33,535 nucleotides of DNA from positions 27,832 to 61,366 of the forward strand of contig NZ_LMTS01000300.1 in NCBI RefSeq assembly GCF_001541225.1, in the 5' to 3' direction. This DNA comes from Variovorax sp. WDL1. Its GTDB lineage: Bacteria > Pseudomonadota > Gammaproteobacteria > Burkholderiales > Burkholderiaceae_C. The notes below the pieces were generated by a model. That model made no database searches. It was not told the DNA's origin and worked only from the letters and a program-made list of their open reading frames with translations. Positions 24,229 to 31,592 of the stretch are shown here, piece by piece. Position 1 is the stretch's first letter. Every line of letters starts with the position of its first letter. Both the position numbers and the translations under genes were made by a program.

Positions 24229-24750
24229 CTACTCCGCGGCAGGCGGCGCAGGTTCCGTGCCAGCGCCAGGGCGGCCGCGCCGTTCCCAGAAGCCGCGATG
24301 CGTGGCGACCATCTCGTCCGCCACCTCGGGCACCGGGCCGATCACCTCGATCGCCTTCTGGCCGCGTGCGAAGACCTCGCGGCAGGGCAGGGAGAGCGTG
24401 GGGTTCTCGGGATGGCTGCCGGTCAGTGCCAGCAGCGCCGACTCCTCGGCGCCGTAGACGACGCGGCCGATGTTGGCCCAGTACACGGTGCCGGCGCACA
24501 TGGCGCAGGGCTCGAAGGTGGTGACCAGGGTGCACTGCGCCAGGTACGGGGCCGGGTAGTTGAGTGCGGCCGTGCGCGCCAGCGTGGCCTCGGCGTGCTG
24601 CACGGTGTCGATGTTGCCCTGCTCGGCCAGCACCGTTTCGCCGTCCGGCGCGACGAGCAGCGCACCGAAGGGGTGGCGGCCCATCGTCATCGCGCGCCGC
24701 GCGACCTGGTCGGCGCGGCGCAGGGCGCGGATGGCCTGCTGCCTATTCAT
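24229..24750 (-). CDS. Nucleoside/base deaminase (CDA superfamily)
   Basis: This 173-residue zinc deaminase has zinc and catalytic motifs HAE (His52-Glu54) and PCAMC (Pro81-Cys85), preceded by HPFGALLV. The segment TTFEPCAMCAGTVYWANIGRVVYG fits the guanine/cytosine deaminase and TadA-like branch. The C-terminal extension (residues 125-173) after FARGQKAIEVIGPVPEV is typical of guanine deaminase-like or related proteins rather than TadA. It is the last gene of the ABC operon, overlapping the permease by eight bases. Its substrate is thus probably the imported heterocycle or a breakdown product. Which base is used cannot be told. Confidence 0.88.
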   Translation of the reverse strand: MNRQQAIRALRRADQVARRAMTMGRHPFGALLVAPDGETVLAEQGNIDTVQHAEATLARTAALNYPAPYLAQCTLVTTFEPCAMCAGTVYWANIGRVVYGAEESALLALTGSHPENPTLSLPCREVFARGQKAIEVIGPVPEVADEMVATHRGFWERRGRPGAGTEPAPPAAE

Positions 24751-25510
24751 TCTGGGAGCCGCGGTGCGCCCAGCCCGTGGTGTGCTTCTCGAGCGCGCTG
24801 AAGAGCTCGTACATCAGCATCGCCATCGCGCCCACCACCATCAGCCCGGCGAAGGCCAGTCCCATCTGCATGGCCGAGCCGGCCGAGATCAGCAGGTAGC
24901 CGATGCCCTCGTTGGCGGCCGTCATCTCGCTCACCGTGGTGCCGACGAAGGCAAGCGTGATCGCCACCTTGAGCGAAGCGTAGAAATAGGGCATGGAGCG
25001 CGGCAGGCCGATCTTCACCAGCACGTCCCAGCGCTTGGCGCCGAGCACGCGCAGCACGTCCTCCAGCTCGGGTTCGAGCGTCGCGAGCCCGGTGGCGATG
25101 TTGACCATGATCGGGAAGAAACTGATCAGGAAGGCGGTGAGGATCGCCGGCCCGACGCCGATGCCGAACCACACCACCAGGATCGGCACGAAGGCCGCCT
25201 TGGGCAAGGCGTTGAAGGCCGTCATGAGCGGGTACATCGCGGCGTAGGCCAGCCGCGAACTGCCGATCACGAAGCCCAGCAGCACGCCCACCACGATCGC
25301 CAGCCCGAAGCCCGCCATCGTGACCCAGAAAGTGCGCCAGGCATGGCCCGCGATGATTTCCTTGAACTCCCAGAACTGCGTCCAGATCCGCCACGGGCTC
25401 GGAAAGATGAACTCCGAGACCCCGAAGGCCGAGCAGATGATCTGCCACAGCACGATCACGGCCACCAGCAGCAGCCAGGGCGACCAGCGTTCGAGTTGCT
25501 TGTTGTTCAT
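24743..25510 (-). CDS. ABC transporter permease (SsuC/TauC type)
   Basis: This 255-residue inner-membrane permease has about six helices. The BPD_transp_1 domain has the EAA-like loop GLATLEPELEDVLRVLGAKRWDVLVKIGLPRS, which contacts the ATPase. FIFPSPWRIW near the N-terminus is typical of sulfonate/taurine/NMT1-type permeases. Its ATG at 25510 overlaps the ATPase stop (ATGA) and its stop overlaps the deaminase start, so the genes are translated as a block. It forms an importer with the ATPase and the substrate-binding protein upstream. Confidence 0.93.
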   Translation of the reverse strand: MNNKQLERWSPWLLLVAVIVLWQIICSAFGVSEFIFPSPWRIWTQFWEFKEIIAGHAWRTFWVTMAGFGLAIVVGVLLGFVIGSSRLAYAAMYPLMTAFNALPKAAFVPILVVWFGIGVGPAILTAFLISFFPIMVNIATGLATLEPELEDVLRVLGAKRWDVLVKIGLPRSMPYFYASLKVAITLAFVGTTVSEMTAANEGIGYLLISAGSAMQMGLAFAGLMVVGAMAMLMYELFSALEKHTTGWAHRGSQNE

Positions 25511-26334
25511 GCCGCGACCACCACCTCGGCCCCGCGGATCGCGCCGATGTGCCCGCGCAGCTCCAGCACGATGTCGGTGAATTCCTTGGTATAGGTGAGC
25601 TCCAGCTCGCGCGGGCGCGGCAGCTCGATCTCGCGCTTGACCACGAAGCGGCCCGGGCTCTTGCTCATCACGTACACCGTGTCGGCCAGGAACACCGACT
25701 CGCGCAGGTCGTGCGTGACCAGGATCACGTTGAAGCGCTGCTCGGTCCAGAGGTCGCGCAGGATGCACCACAGCTCCTCGCGCGTGAAGGCGTCGAGCGC
25801 GCCGAAGGGCTCGTCGAGCAGCAGCATCTTGGGCTCGTGGACCAGCGCGCGGCAGATGCTGGCGCGCTGCTGCATGCCGCCCGAGAGCTGCCAGGGGAAC
25901 TTGTCCTCGTAGCCGCCCAGGCCCACCTTCTGCAGCAGGCGCCGGGCGCGCTCCTCGTACTCCTTGCGCTTGGCCTTGAAGCTCGAGCGGTAGGGCTCGA
26001 CGATCTCCAGCGGCAGCAGCACGTTGTCCACCGTCGTGCGCCAGGGCAGCAGCGAAGGCGCCTGGAAGGCCATGCCCGAGATCTTGAGCGGCCCTGTCAC
26101 CGGCGCGCCGTCGATGCGGATCTTGCCCATCGAGGGCATCTTCAGCCCCGTCGTGAGCTTCATGAAGGTGGACTTGCCGCAGCCCGAGGGCCCGACGATG
26201 GCGATGAACTCGCCGCGCTTCACCTGCAGGTCGATGGCCTCGACCGCGAAGTGGTTGGCGCGCAGCAGTTCCTCGTTGTAGGCGAGCCAGACGTCCTGGA
26301 AATCGACGAAGGGCGAGGTCTCGGCGACCGCCAT
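25507..26334 (-). CDS. ABC transporter ATP-binding protein (SsuB/TauB type)
   Basis: This 275-residue cytoplasmic ATPase has Walker A GPSGCGKST (48-56), Q-loop AFQAPSLLPWRT, signature LSGGMQQR (150-157), Walker B LLLDEP (171-176) and H-loop VTHD. It is larger than the minimum because of an N-terminal stretch and a C-terminal tail after LPRPRELELTY. That LPRPR motif is seen in NitT/TauT-family ATPases. The ATG at 26334 overlaps the stop of the binding-protein gene by one base, and its stop overlaps the permease start. It powers import of the ligand bound by the protein at 26334-27365. Confidence 0.95.
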   Translation of the reverse strand: MAVAETSPFVDFQDVWLAYNEELLRANHFAVEAIDLQVKRGEFIAIVGPSGCGKSTFMKLTTGLKMPSMGKIRIDGAPVTGPLKISGMAFQAPSLLPWRTTVDNVLLPLEIVEPYRSSFKAKRKEYEERARRLLQKVGLGGYEDKFPWQLSGGMQQRASICRALVHEPKMLLLDEPFGALDAFTREELWCILRDLWTEQRFNVILVTHDLRESVFLADTVYVMSKSPGRFVVKREIELPRPRELELTYTKEFTDIVLELRGHIGAIRGAEVVVAA

Positions 26335-27365
26335 TACTTCTTGAGGATGTTGAGCTCGGCCGCCGGCGGGAGCAGGGCGGCCGTCCACACCGCGTCCGGG
26401 CTCACGCGCGTCTTGGTGTTGAAGGCGTCGGAGACCTGCGAGGCCATCAGCGAGAGACGCCCCGCGTTGACCGCGCCGAAGCCCTCGGCGCGTGCGTCCG
26501 GGCTGTTGATCACGGTGTCGATGGCCAGCTTGAGGCGGCGCGTTTCCAGCGCGCTGTCGATGATGCCGTCGCGCTTCTTGACCGACTCGATGGCCACGGC
26601 CGGATTGGCGAGCACCTCCTTCGCGCCCTTGGCGAAGGCCGAGAGGAAGGCCTTGACCGCGGCCGGGTTCTCCTTGATCAGCTTGGGCGAGGCGATGATC
26701 ACGTTGCCGTAGAGCTTCACGCCGTAGTCGGGGTAGGGCAGCACCACGATGTCGGCCGCCTTGGCGCCACGCGCCTCCAGGTTGAGCAGGGAAGTGAAGG
26801 TGAAGCCGGTGATGGCGTCGATGTCGCCGCGGATCAGCATCGTCTCGCGCAGCGTCGGGTCCATCGCGGTCCAGTTCACCGCGCCGACGTTGTTGGCCTT
26901 GGCGAAGATCGGGAAGGCGCGGCGGCCGGCGTCGAAGACCGGCGCGCCCAGCTTCTTGCCCGCCAGGTCCGCGGGCTTGGTGATGCCGCTCTTCTTGAGC
27001 GTCATCACCGAAGCCGGCGTGTTGTTGTAGACCATCATCACCGCCACCGGCTTGTTCGGGCTGTCGGGGTTGTTGGCGTGGAACTCCATCAGCGCCGCGA
27101 GGTCGGCGAAGCCCATGTCGTAGGCGCCCGAGGCCACCCGCGTCACGGTGCCGCCGGAGCCGTTGCCCGCGTCGATGGCGACGTCGAGGCCTGCCTCCTT
27201 GAAATAGCCCTTTGCGGCCGGATGCAGGAAGAGCGCGGCCGGGCCCTCGAAGCGCCAGTCGAGCTGGAACTTGATCGGCGTGGGCGCCTGGGCATGGGCG
27301 GTGACGAGGCCGAAGCTGAGCGCCGAGGCGGCAAGAAAGGAGTGGAGCAGTTGGCGCTTGTTCAT
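26334..27365 (-). CDS. ABC transporter substrate-binding protein (NMT1/THI5-like)
   Basis: This 343-residue periplasmic binding protein has a signal peptide (1-26, ending VTAHAQ). The mature part begins TPIKFQLDWRFEGPAALFLHP and continues with GYFKEAGLDVAIDAGNGSG, the classic NMT1/THI5-like start shared by thiamine-precursor, riboflavin, sulfonate and nitrate binders. GAYDMGFADLAALMEF and LAGKKLGAPVFDAG are further conserved parts. The operon's deaminase argues for a nitrogen heterocycle as ligand (pyrimidine, purine or vitamin precursor), but this is inference. The gap of 109 bases to the AraC-type gene upstream may hold the promoter. Confidence 0.92.
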   Translation of the reverse strand: MNKRQLLHSFLAASALSFGLVTAHAQAPTPIKFQLDWRFEGPAALFLHPAAKGYFKEAGLDVAIDAGNGSGGTVTRVASGAYDMGFADLAALMEFHANNPDSPNKPVAVMMVYNNTPASVMTLKKSGITKPADLAGKKLGAPVFDAGRRAFPIFAKANNVGAVNWTAMDPTLRETMLIRGDIDAITGFTFTSLLNLEARGAKAADIVVLPYPDYGVKLYGNVIIASPKLIKENPAAVKAFLSAFAKGAKEVLANPAVAIESVKKRDGIIDSALETRRLKLAIDTVINSPDARAEGFGAVNAGRLSLMASQVSDAFNTKTRVSPDAVWTAALLPPAAELNILKK

Positions 27366-27474
27366 ACGGTGTCCGTGAAAGATGAGTGCCCGGCATTCAA
27401 GCAAATTCGGTGCCCGCACGCACTTGGTGCGAACCCTTCCGGGGCGGAGTCCCCATTGTCGCGAAGGCGGCGAG

Positions 27475-28398
27475 TCAGGTTTCCGCGCTGTTCGCGCGCC
27501 ATCGCGCCGGCGTCGTCCCGAGGTGGCGCTTGAACGCCCGCTGGAAGGCGGCTTCCGATTGATAGCCGACGGCTTCGCCGATCGCACCCACCGGGTCGTG
27601 GCTGTGCTGCAGCTTTCGGCTCGCGTGGGTCATCCTGATCTCCGTGAGGACATCCGCGGCAGAACGGCCGATCGCGGATTCGAAATGACGCACGAACGTC
27701 GCACGCGACATGTGGCAAAGCGCTGCAAGCGCGGGAAGGTTCCATGGCTTTTCAGGGCTGTCGAAGATCGCGTCGATGGCGGGCTGCAAGCGCGGGCTCT
27801 GCGCCAGGGCAAGCAAGCCCTTCGGCGTCTCCGGGGCCTCCCCGGCAAGCCGGAGCGTCAACCCGAAAAGTGCGGCCGACAGGTGGCTCACGAGCGATGC
27901 GCTGCCAGGGGCCTCCTCGAGGGCCTCCTCTCGCATCAGCGCGACGAGCCGGGACAAGCGCGATGCGCTTGGGCTCTTGCCTGCGGCGCTGTGCACCACC
28001 AGGCGATGAGGCAGGTAGTCGCGAATCAGCCCGCTCGGCGACGCGCCCAGTAGGAAACGTCCACACAGGACCTCGGCCACGTCCCGCTTGCCGGTGTTCT
28101 CCACGACCGTCAGGAAGGGCGTCTGCACGTGCCGCGCCGGACGTGCCTTTCGTCCGCTGCCGTCGTGCAGACGATGAGGCGATCGCCGGGGAAAGAGAAG
28201 GATGTCCCCCGCCTCCAACTGCTGCGGCGGTCCGTGCGCATCCTCGACCGTGGCTGCGCCGCTCAAGAGGACGTGATAGGCGATCTCATGCACGCCTGCC
28301 TGGACTTGCTCCAGCCGCCACGGCGCACCGAAATGGCAGCGAACATCGAGTGAGCCAGTGACGGGCACCAGCGAAAGAACGCGGCTCAGCAAATCCAT
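27475..28398 (-). CDS. AraC-family transcriptional regulator with cupin-type sensor domain
   Basis: This encodes 307 residues. The N-terminal cupin-like domain (residues 5-190, with AYHVLLSGAATVED, LEAGDILLFPRRSPHRL and CGRFLLG) matches the Cupin_6 sensors of AraC proteins. Two helix-turn-helix motifs follow at the C-terminus: WNLPALAALCHMSRATFVRHF, then VGAIGEAVGYQSEAAFQRAFKRHLG ending TTPARWR. It is divergent from the AhpD-like gene with a 126-base space that holds direct repeats. It is therefore the probable regulator of that gene, the common pairing for this type. It is also co-directional with the ABC operon behind it. Confidence 0.92.
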   Translation of the reverse strand: MDLLSRVLSLVPVTGSLDVRCHFGAPWRLEQVQAGVHEIAYHVLLSGAATVEDAHGPPQQLEAGDILLFPRRSPHRLHDGSGRKARPARHVQTPFLTVVENTGKRDVAEVLCGRFLLGASPSGLIRDYLPHRLVVHSAAGKSPSASRLSRLVALMREEALEEAPGSASLVSHLSAALFGLTLRLAGEAPETPKGLLALAQSPRLQPAIDAIFDSPEKPWNLPALAALCHMSRATFVRHFESAIGRSAADVLTEIRMTHASRKLQHSHDPVGAIGEAVGYQSEAAFQRAFKRHLGTTPARWRANSAET

Positions 28399-28426
28399 GG
28401 AAGGCCTGGTTGAGACGAAAGAGCAT

Positions 28427-28459
28427 GATATTGAGCAAACAAGATATTAATGTACTCAA
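28427..28459. promoter_or_regulatory. Direct and inverted repeats between araC-type and AhpD-like genes
   Basis: In an AT-rich patch of otherwise GC-rich DNA, GATATT occurs at 28427-28432 and 28443-28448 in the same orientation. An inverted pair TTGAG/CTCAA lies at 28431-28435 and 28455-28459. AraC-family proteins usually bind direct repeats, so this is the best candidate operator for the divergent pair. No firm -35/-10 hexamers could be assigned. Confidence 0.4.
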
Positions 28460-28524
28460 GCTTGCGGAATACAGTGACACCAGCCAAACAGAAATGGCTG
28501 TCCATAAACCAACCGGAGTTCACC

Positions 28525-29061
28525 ATGTCACGTCTTTCCTCCATCCATCCCGAAAACGCAGCCGGCTTGACAGCCGAGCTTTTTGCAAAGATCAAGAAGG
28601 CAGCCGGCCGGGTTCCCAACGCGTATGCGACCGTCGGCTCGCACAGCCCTGCCGCGCTCGCAGCCATCCTCGGCGCTGACGCGGCCCTGGCGGCCGGCAG
28701 CCTGAACAAGTCGGACGTGGAAGCCATCAAGCTGGCGGTCAGCGAGATCGGCGGCTGCGACTACTGCGTGGCCGCCCACACGCAAATCGGCAAGTTCGCC
28801 GGCTTGTCCGGCGAGGCGATGAAGCAGGTTCGTGCCGGCCTTGCGAGCGGCAATGCGCAGCGCGATGCACTGGTTCGCTTCGTCCGTGCAATCGTGAATT
28901 CCAGGGGCACAGTGCCCGAAGCAGAAGTAGCCGCCGTGCGAGCCGGCGGCTACTCCGAGCAGCAGGTGATCGAAGCAATCCTTGCCGTGTCGGTCATCAC
29001 CTTCACGAACCTTGTGAACCGGGTGAACGACACCGAGATCGACTTCCCCGCGGTCGCCTGA
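28525..29061 (+). CDS. AhpD-like / carboxymuconolactone decarboxylase-family protein
   Basis: This 178-residue all-helical protein carries the AhpD signature: Glu74, then CDYC (Cys78, Cys81) and His85 in EIGGCDYCVAAH. This Cys pair with Glu and His is the proton relay of alkylhydroperoxidase D, so peroxidase or disulfide-reductase activity is likely. The C-terminal half (VIEAILAVSVITFTNLVNRVNDTEID) completes the CMD fold. GGAG precedes the ATG. It is divergent from the AraC-type gene and probably under its control, induced by an organic peroxide or related electrophile. The inducer is not known. Confidence 0.92.
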   Translation: MSRLSSIHPENAAGLTAELFAKIKKAAGRVPNAYATVGSHSPAALAAILGADAALAAGSLNKSDVEAIKLAVSEIGGCDYCVAAHTQIGKFAGLSGEAMKQVRAGLASGNAQRDALVRFVRAIVNSRGTVPEAEVAAVRAGGYSEQQVIEAILAVSVITFTNLVNRVNDTEIDFPAVA

Positions 29062-29117
29062 GGCGCCGCCGCCACGTTGGCCGCAGTGCGGGGGTGGAGA
29101 TCCTTCCGCCGCGCGGC

Positions 29118-31418
29118 CTACTTGGCGGAACTCGCGTTCGCCACCGCCAGGGCCGTCATGTTGAGCACCCGGCGCACGGTGGCCGAAGGCGTGAGGATGT
29201 GCGCCGAGCCGCTCGCGCCCATGAGGATCGGCCCCACCGTCACGCCGTTGCCGCCGGTCATCTTCAGCACGTTGAAGAGGATGTTCGCGGCATCGAGGTT
29301 GGGGCAGATCAGCAGGTTGGCCGAGCCGCTGAGCGTGGTCTCGGGCAGGGCGTTGTGGCGCACCGTCTCCGACAGCGCGGCGTCGCCGTGCATCTCGCCG
29401 TCGCACTCGACGTCGGGCGCCATCTTCGCGAAGAGGTCGCGTGCCAGCCGCATCTTGCGCGCCGAGGCGCGCTCGGAGGAGCCGAAGTTCGAGTGAGAAA
29501 GAAAGGCCACCTTCGGCGGCACGCCAAAGCGCCGCACTTCCTCGGCCGACATCAACGCGATCTCGGCCAGGGTCTGGGCGTCCGGGTCTTCATGCACATT
29601 GGTGTCGGCAATGAAGAGGGTGTACTTCTCCAGCATGATCGCGTTGAGCGTGGCGAAGCCGGGGGCGCCGCGCTTCAGCCCGAGCACCTGGTTGAGGATC
29701 TTCAGGTGGCTGTCGAAGCGTCCGACCAGGCCGCACAGCATCGCATCGGCATCGCCCAGCTGGACCATCAGCGAGCCGATGGTGGTGTTGGAGCGCCGCA
29801 CCATCGCCTTCGCGGCCTCGGGCGTGATGCCGCGGCGTCCCATGACCTTGTGGTAGGCCTCCCAGTAGGTGCGAAAGCGCGGGTCGTCCTCGGGGTCGAC
29901 CACGTCGACGTCGGTGCCGAGCCGGATGCGCAGGCCGGCCTTCTTGAGGCGGGTCTCGATCACGGCCGGGCGGCCGATCAGGATCGGCTTGGCCAGGCCT
30001 TCGTCGACGGCCAGTTGCGCGGCACGCAGCACGCGGTCGTCCTCGCCTTCGCAGTAGGCCACGCGCTTGGCGCTGGCCAGCTTGGCGGCGCTGAACACCG
30101 GCCGCATGAACATGCCGGTCTGGTAGACGAAGCGCGCCAGGTTCTGGCGGTAGGCCTCCAGGTCCTCGATCGGCCGCGTGGCGACGCCCGAGTCCTGCGC
30201 CGCCTTGGCGACCGCCGGCGCGATGCGCAGGATCAACCGCGAATCGAAGGGCTTGGGAATGATGTAGTCGGGGCCGAAGGCCAGCTCCTGGCCCTGGTAG
30301 GCCGTGGCCACCTCTTCGCTGATGTCTGCCTTGGTCAGCTCGGCAATCTCGCGCACGCAGGCGAGCTTCATCTGCTCGGTGATCTTGCTCGCGCCGCAGT
30401 CCAGCGCGCCGCGGAAGATGTAGGGGAAGCACAGCACGTTGTTGACCTGGTTCGGGTAGTCCGAGCGGCCGGTGGCGATGATGCAGTCGGGCCGCACTTC
30501 CTTGGCCAGCTCGGGCCGGATCTCGGGCTCGGGGTTGGCCAGCGCCAGGATGATGGGCCGGTCGGCCATGGACTTGACCATGTCCTGCGAGACCACGCCG
30601 GGCGCCGAGCAGCCGAGGAAGACGTCGGCCTTCTTCATCACGTCGGCCAGCGTGCGGGCGCCGGTGTCGGCCTGGGCATAGCGCGACTTCGAGTCGTCGA
30701 AGCCGCCCGGGCGGCCGATGTAGATCAGCCCCTTCGAATCGACCGCGAAGATGTTGGCCGGCTTGGCGCCCATGCCCACCATCACGTCCAGGCAGGCGAT
30801 GGCAGCAGCGCCGGCGCCGGAGACGGCGATCTTCACTTCGTCGATCTTCTTGCCGACCAGTTCCAGCCCGTTGATCAGCGCCGCGGCAGAGATGATGGCC
30901 GTGCCGTGCTGGTCGTCATGGAACACCGGGATGTTCATGCGCTCGCGCAGCTTGCGCTCGATGTAGAAGCACTCGGGCGCCTTGATGTCCTCGAGGTTGA
31001 TGCCGCCCAGCGTGGGCTCCAGCGCGGCGATGATCTCGACCAGCTTGTCGGGGTCGGACTCGGCCAGCTCGATGTCGAACACGTCGATGCCGGCGAACTT
31101 CTTGAAGAGACATCCCTTGCCTTCCATCACCGGCTTGGCGGCCAGCGGGCCGATGTTGCCCAGGCCGAGCACCGCCGTGCCGTTGGTGACCACGCCCACC
31201 AGGTTGCCGCGCGAGGTGTATTCAGCGGCCTTGGCGGGGTCGGCCTCGATGTCGAGGCAGGGGTAGGCCACGCCGGGGGAGTAGGCCAGCGACAGGTCGC
31301 GCTGGTTCAGCAGCGGCTTGGTCGGGGATATCGATATCTTGCCCCTGACGGGGGAGCGATGGTATTCGCGGGCGGCATCGCGCAGTGCTTCTTCTGCCGG
31401 GGACAGGGGGGCGGCCAT
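29118..31418 (-). CDS. maeB: NADP-dependent malic enzyme with C-terminal phosphotransacetylase-like domain
   Basis: This 766-residue cytoplasmic enzyme converts malate to pyruvate and CO2 with reduction of NADP. The malic domain has AYSPGVAYPCLDI and TNGTAVLGLGNIG. HDDQHGTAII and the NAD(P)-binding stretch AVSGAGAAAIACLDVMVGMG follow. From about residue 430 to the end there is a phosphate acetyltransferase-like domain (LASAKRVAYCEGEDDRVLRAA, GDADAMLCGLVGRF, NLDAANILFNVLKM). That domain has no transacetylase activity in known MaeB proteins but binds acetyl-CoA as a regulator. The ATG at 31418 follows AAGGAG. The gene stands alone. Length and domain order are those of MaeB. Confidence 0.96.
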   Translation of the reverse strand: MAAPLSPAEEALRDAAREYHRSPVRGKISISPTKPLLNQRDLSLAYSPGVAYPCLDIEADPAKAAEYTSRGNLVGVVTNGTAVLGLGNIGPLAAKPVMEGKGCLFKKFAGIDVFDIELAESDPDKLVEIIAALEPTLGGINLEDIKAPECFYIERKLRERMNIPVFHDDQHGTAIISAAALINGLELVGKKIDEVKIAVSGAGAAAIACLDVMVGMGAKPANIFAVDSKGLIYIGRPGGFDDSKSRYAQADTGARTLADVMKKADVFLGCSAPGVVSQDMVKSMADRPIILALANPEPEIRPELAKEVRPDCIIATGRSDYPNQVNNVLCFPYIFRGALDCGASKITEQMKLACVREIAELTKADISEEVATAYQGQELAFGPDYIIPKPFDSRLILRIAPAVAKAAQDSGVATRPIEDLEAYRQNLARFVYQTGMFMRPVFSAAKLASAKRVAYCEGEDDRVLRAAQLAVDEGLAKPILIGRPAVIETRLKKAGLRIRLGTDVDVVDPEDDPRFRTYWEAYHKVMGRRGITPEAAKAMVRRSNTTIGSLMVQLGDADAMLCGLVGRFDSHLKILNQVLGLKRGAPGFATLNAIMLEKYTLFIADTNVHEDPDAQTLAEIALMSAEEVRRFGVPPKVAFLSHSNFGSSERASARKMRLARDLFAKMAPDVECDGEMHGDAALSETVRHNALPETTLSGSANLLICPNLDAANILFNVLKMTGGNGVTVGPILMGASGSAHILTPSATVRRVLNMTALAVANASSAK

Positions 31419-31530
31419 GGGAGTCTCCTTGATTCTGACGAGCAGAGAGGCTACTCCAAAAGCGCGGGCTGCCCGTGCAGTGGAAGCACGAACGGACAGG
31501 GCATGCCGGACGATGATCGCGCCGCGTTGA

Positions 31531-31561
31531 AACAAAAAGGCCCCAGCCGAAGCGGGGGCCT
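31531..31561 (-). terminator. Intrinsic terminator of the secreted-protein gene
   Basis: On the minus strand, AGGCCCC and GGGGCCT (7-bp stem) enclose a C/T mismatch, a GC/GC pair and a TTCG tetraloop. TTTTTGTTT follows. It lies 32 bases after the stop of the secreted-protein gene and before maeB on the same strand, so it separates the two transcripts. It is the clearest terminator in the window. Confidence 0.9.
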
Positions 31562-31592
31562 GGTGCGGCAATGGACTCAGCGCGTCATAGCG

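Noticed and set aside
23846..24457. Plus-strand open frame across the space between the hemerythrin-like and deaminase genes
   Set aside because: Low-complexity Arg/Ser/Pro-rich translation, no ribosome site, and its ends overlap two well-supported minus-strand genes.
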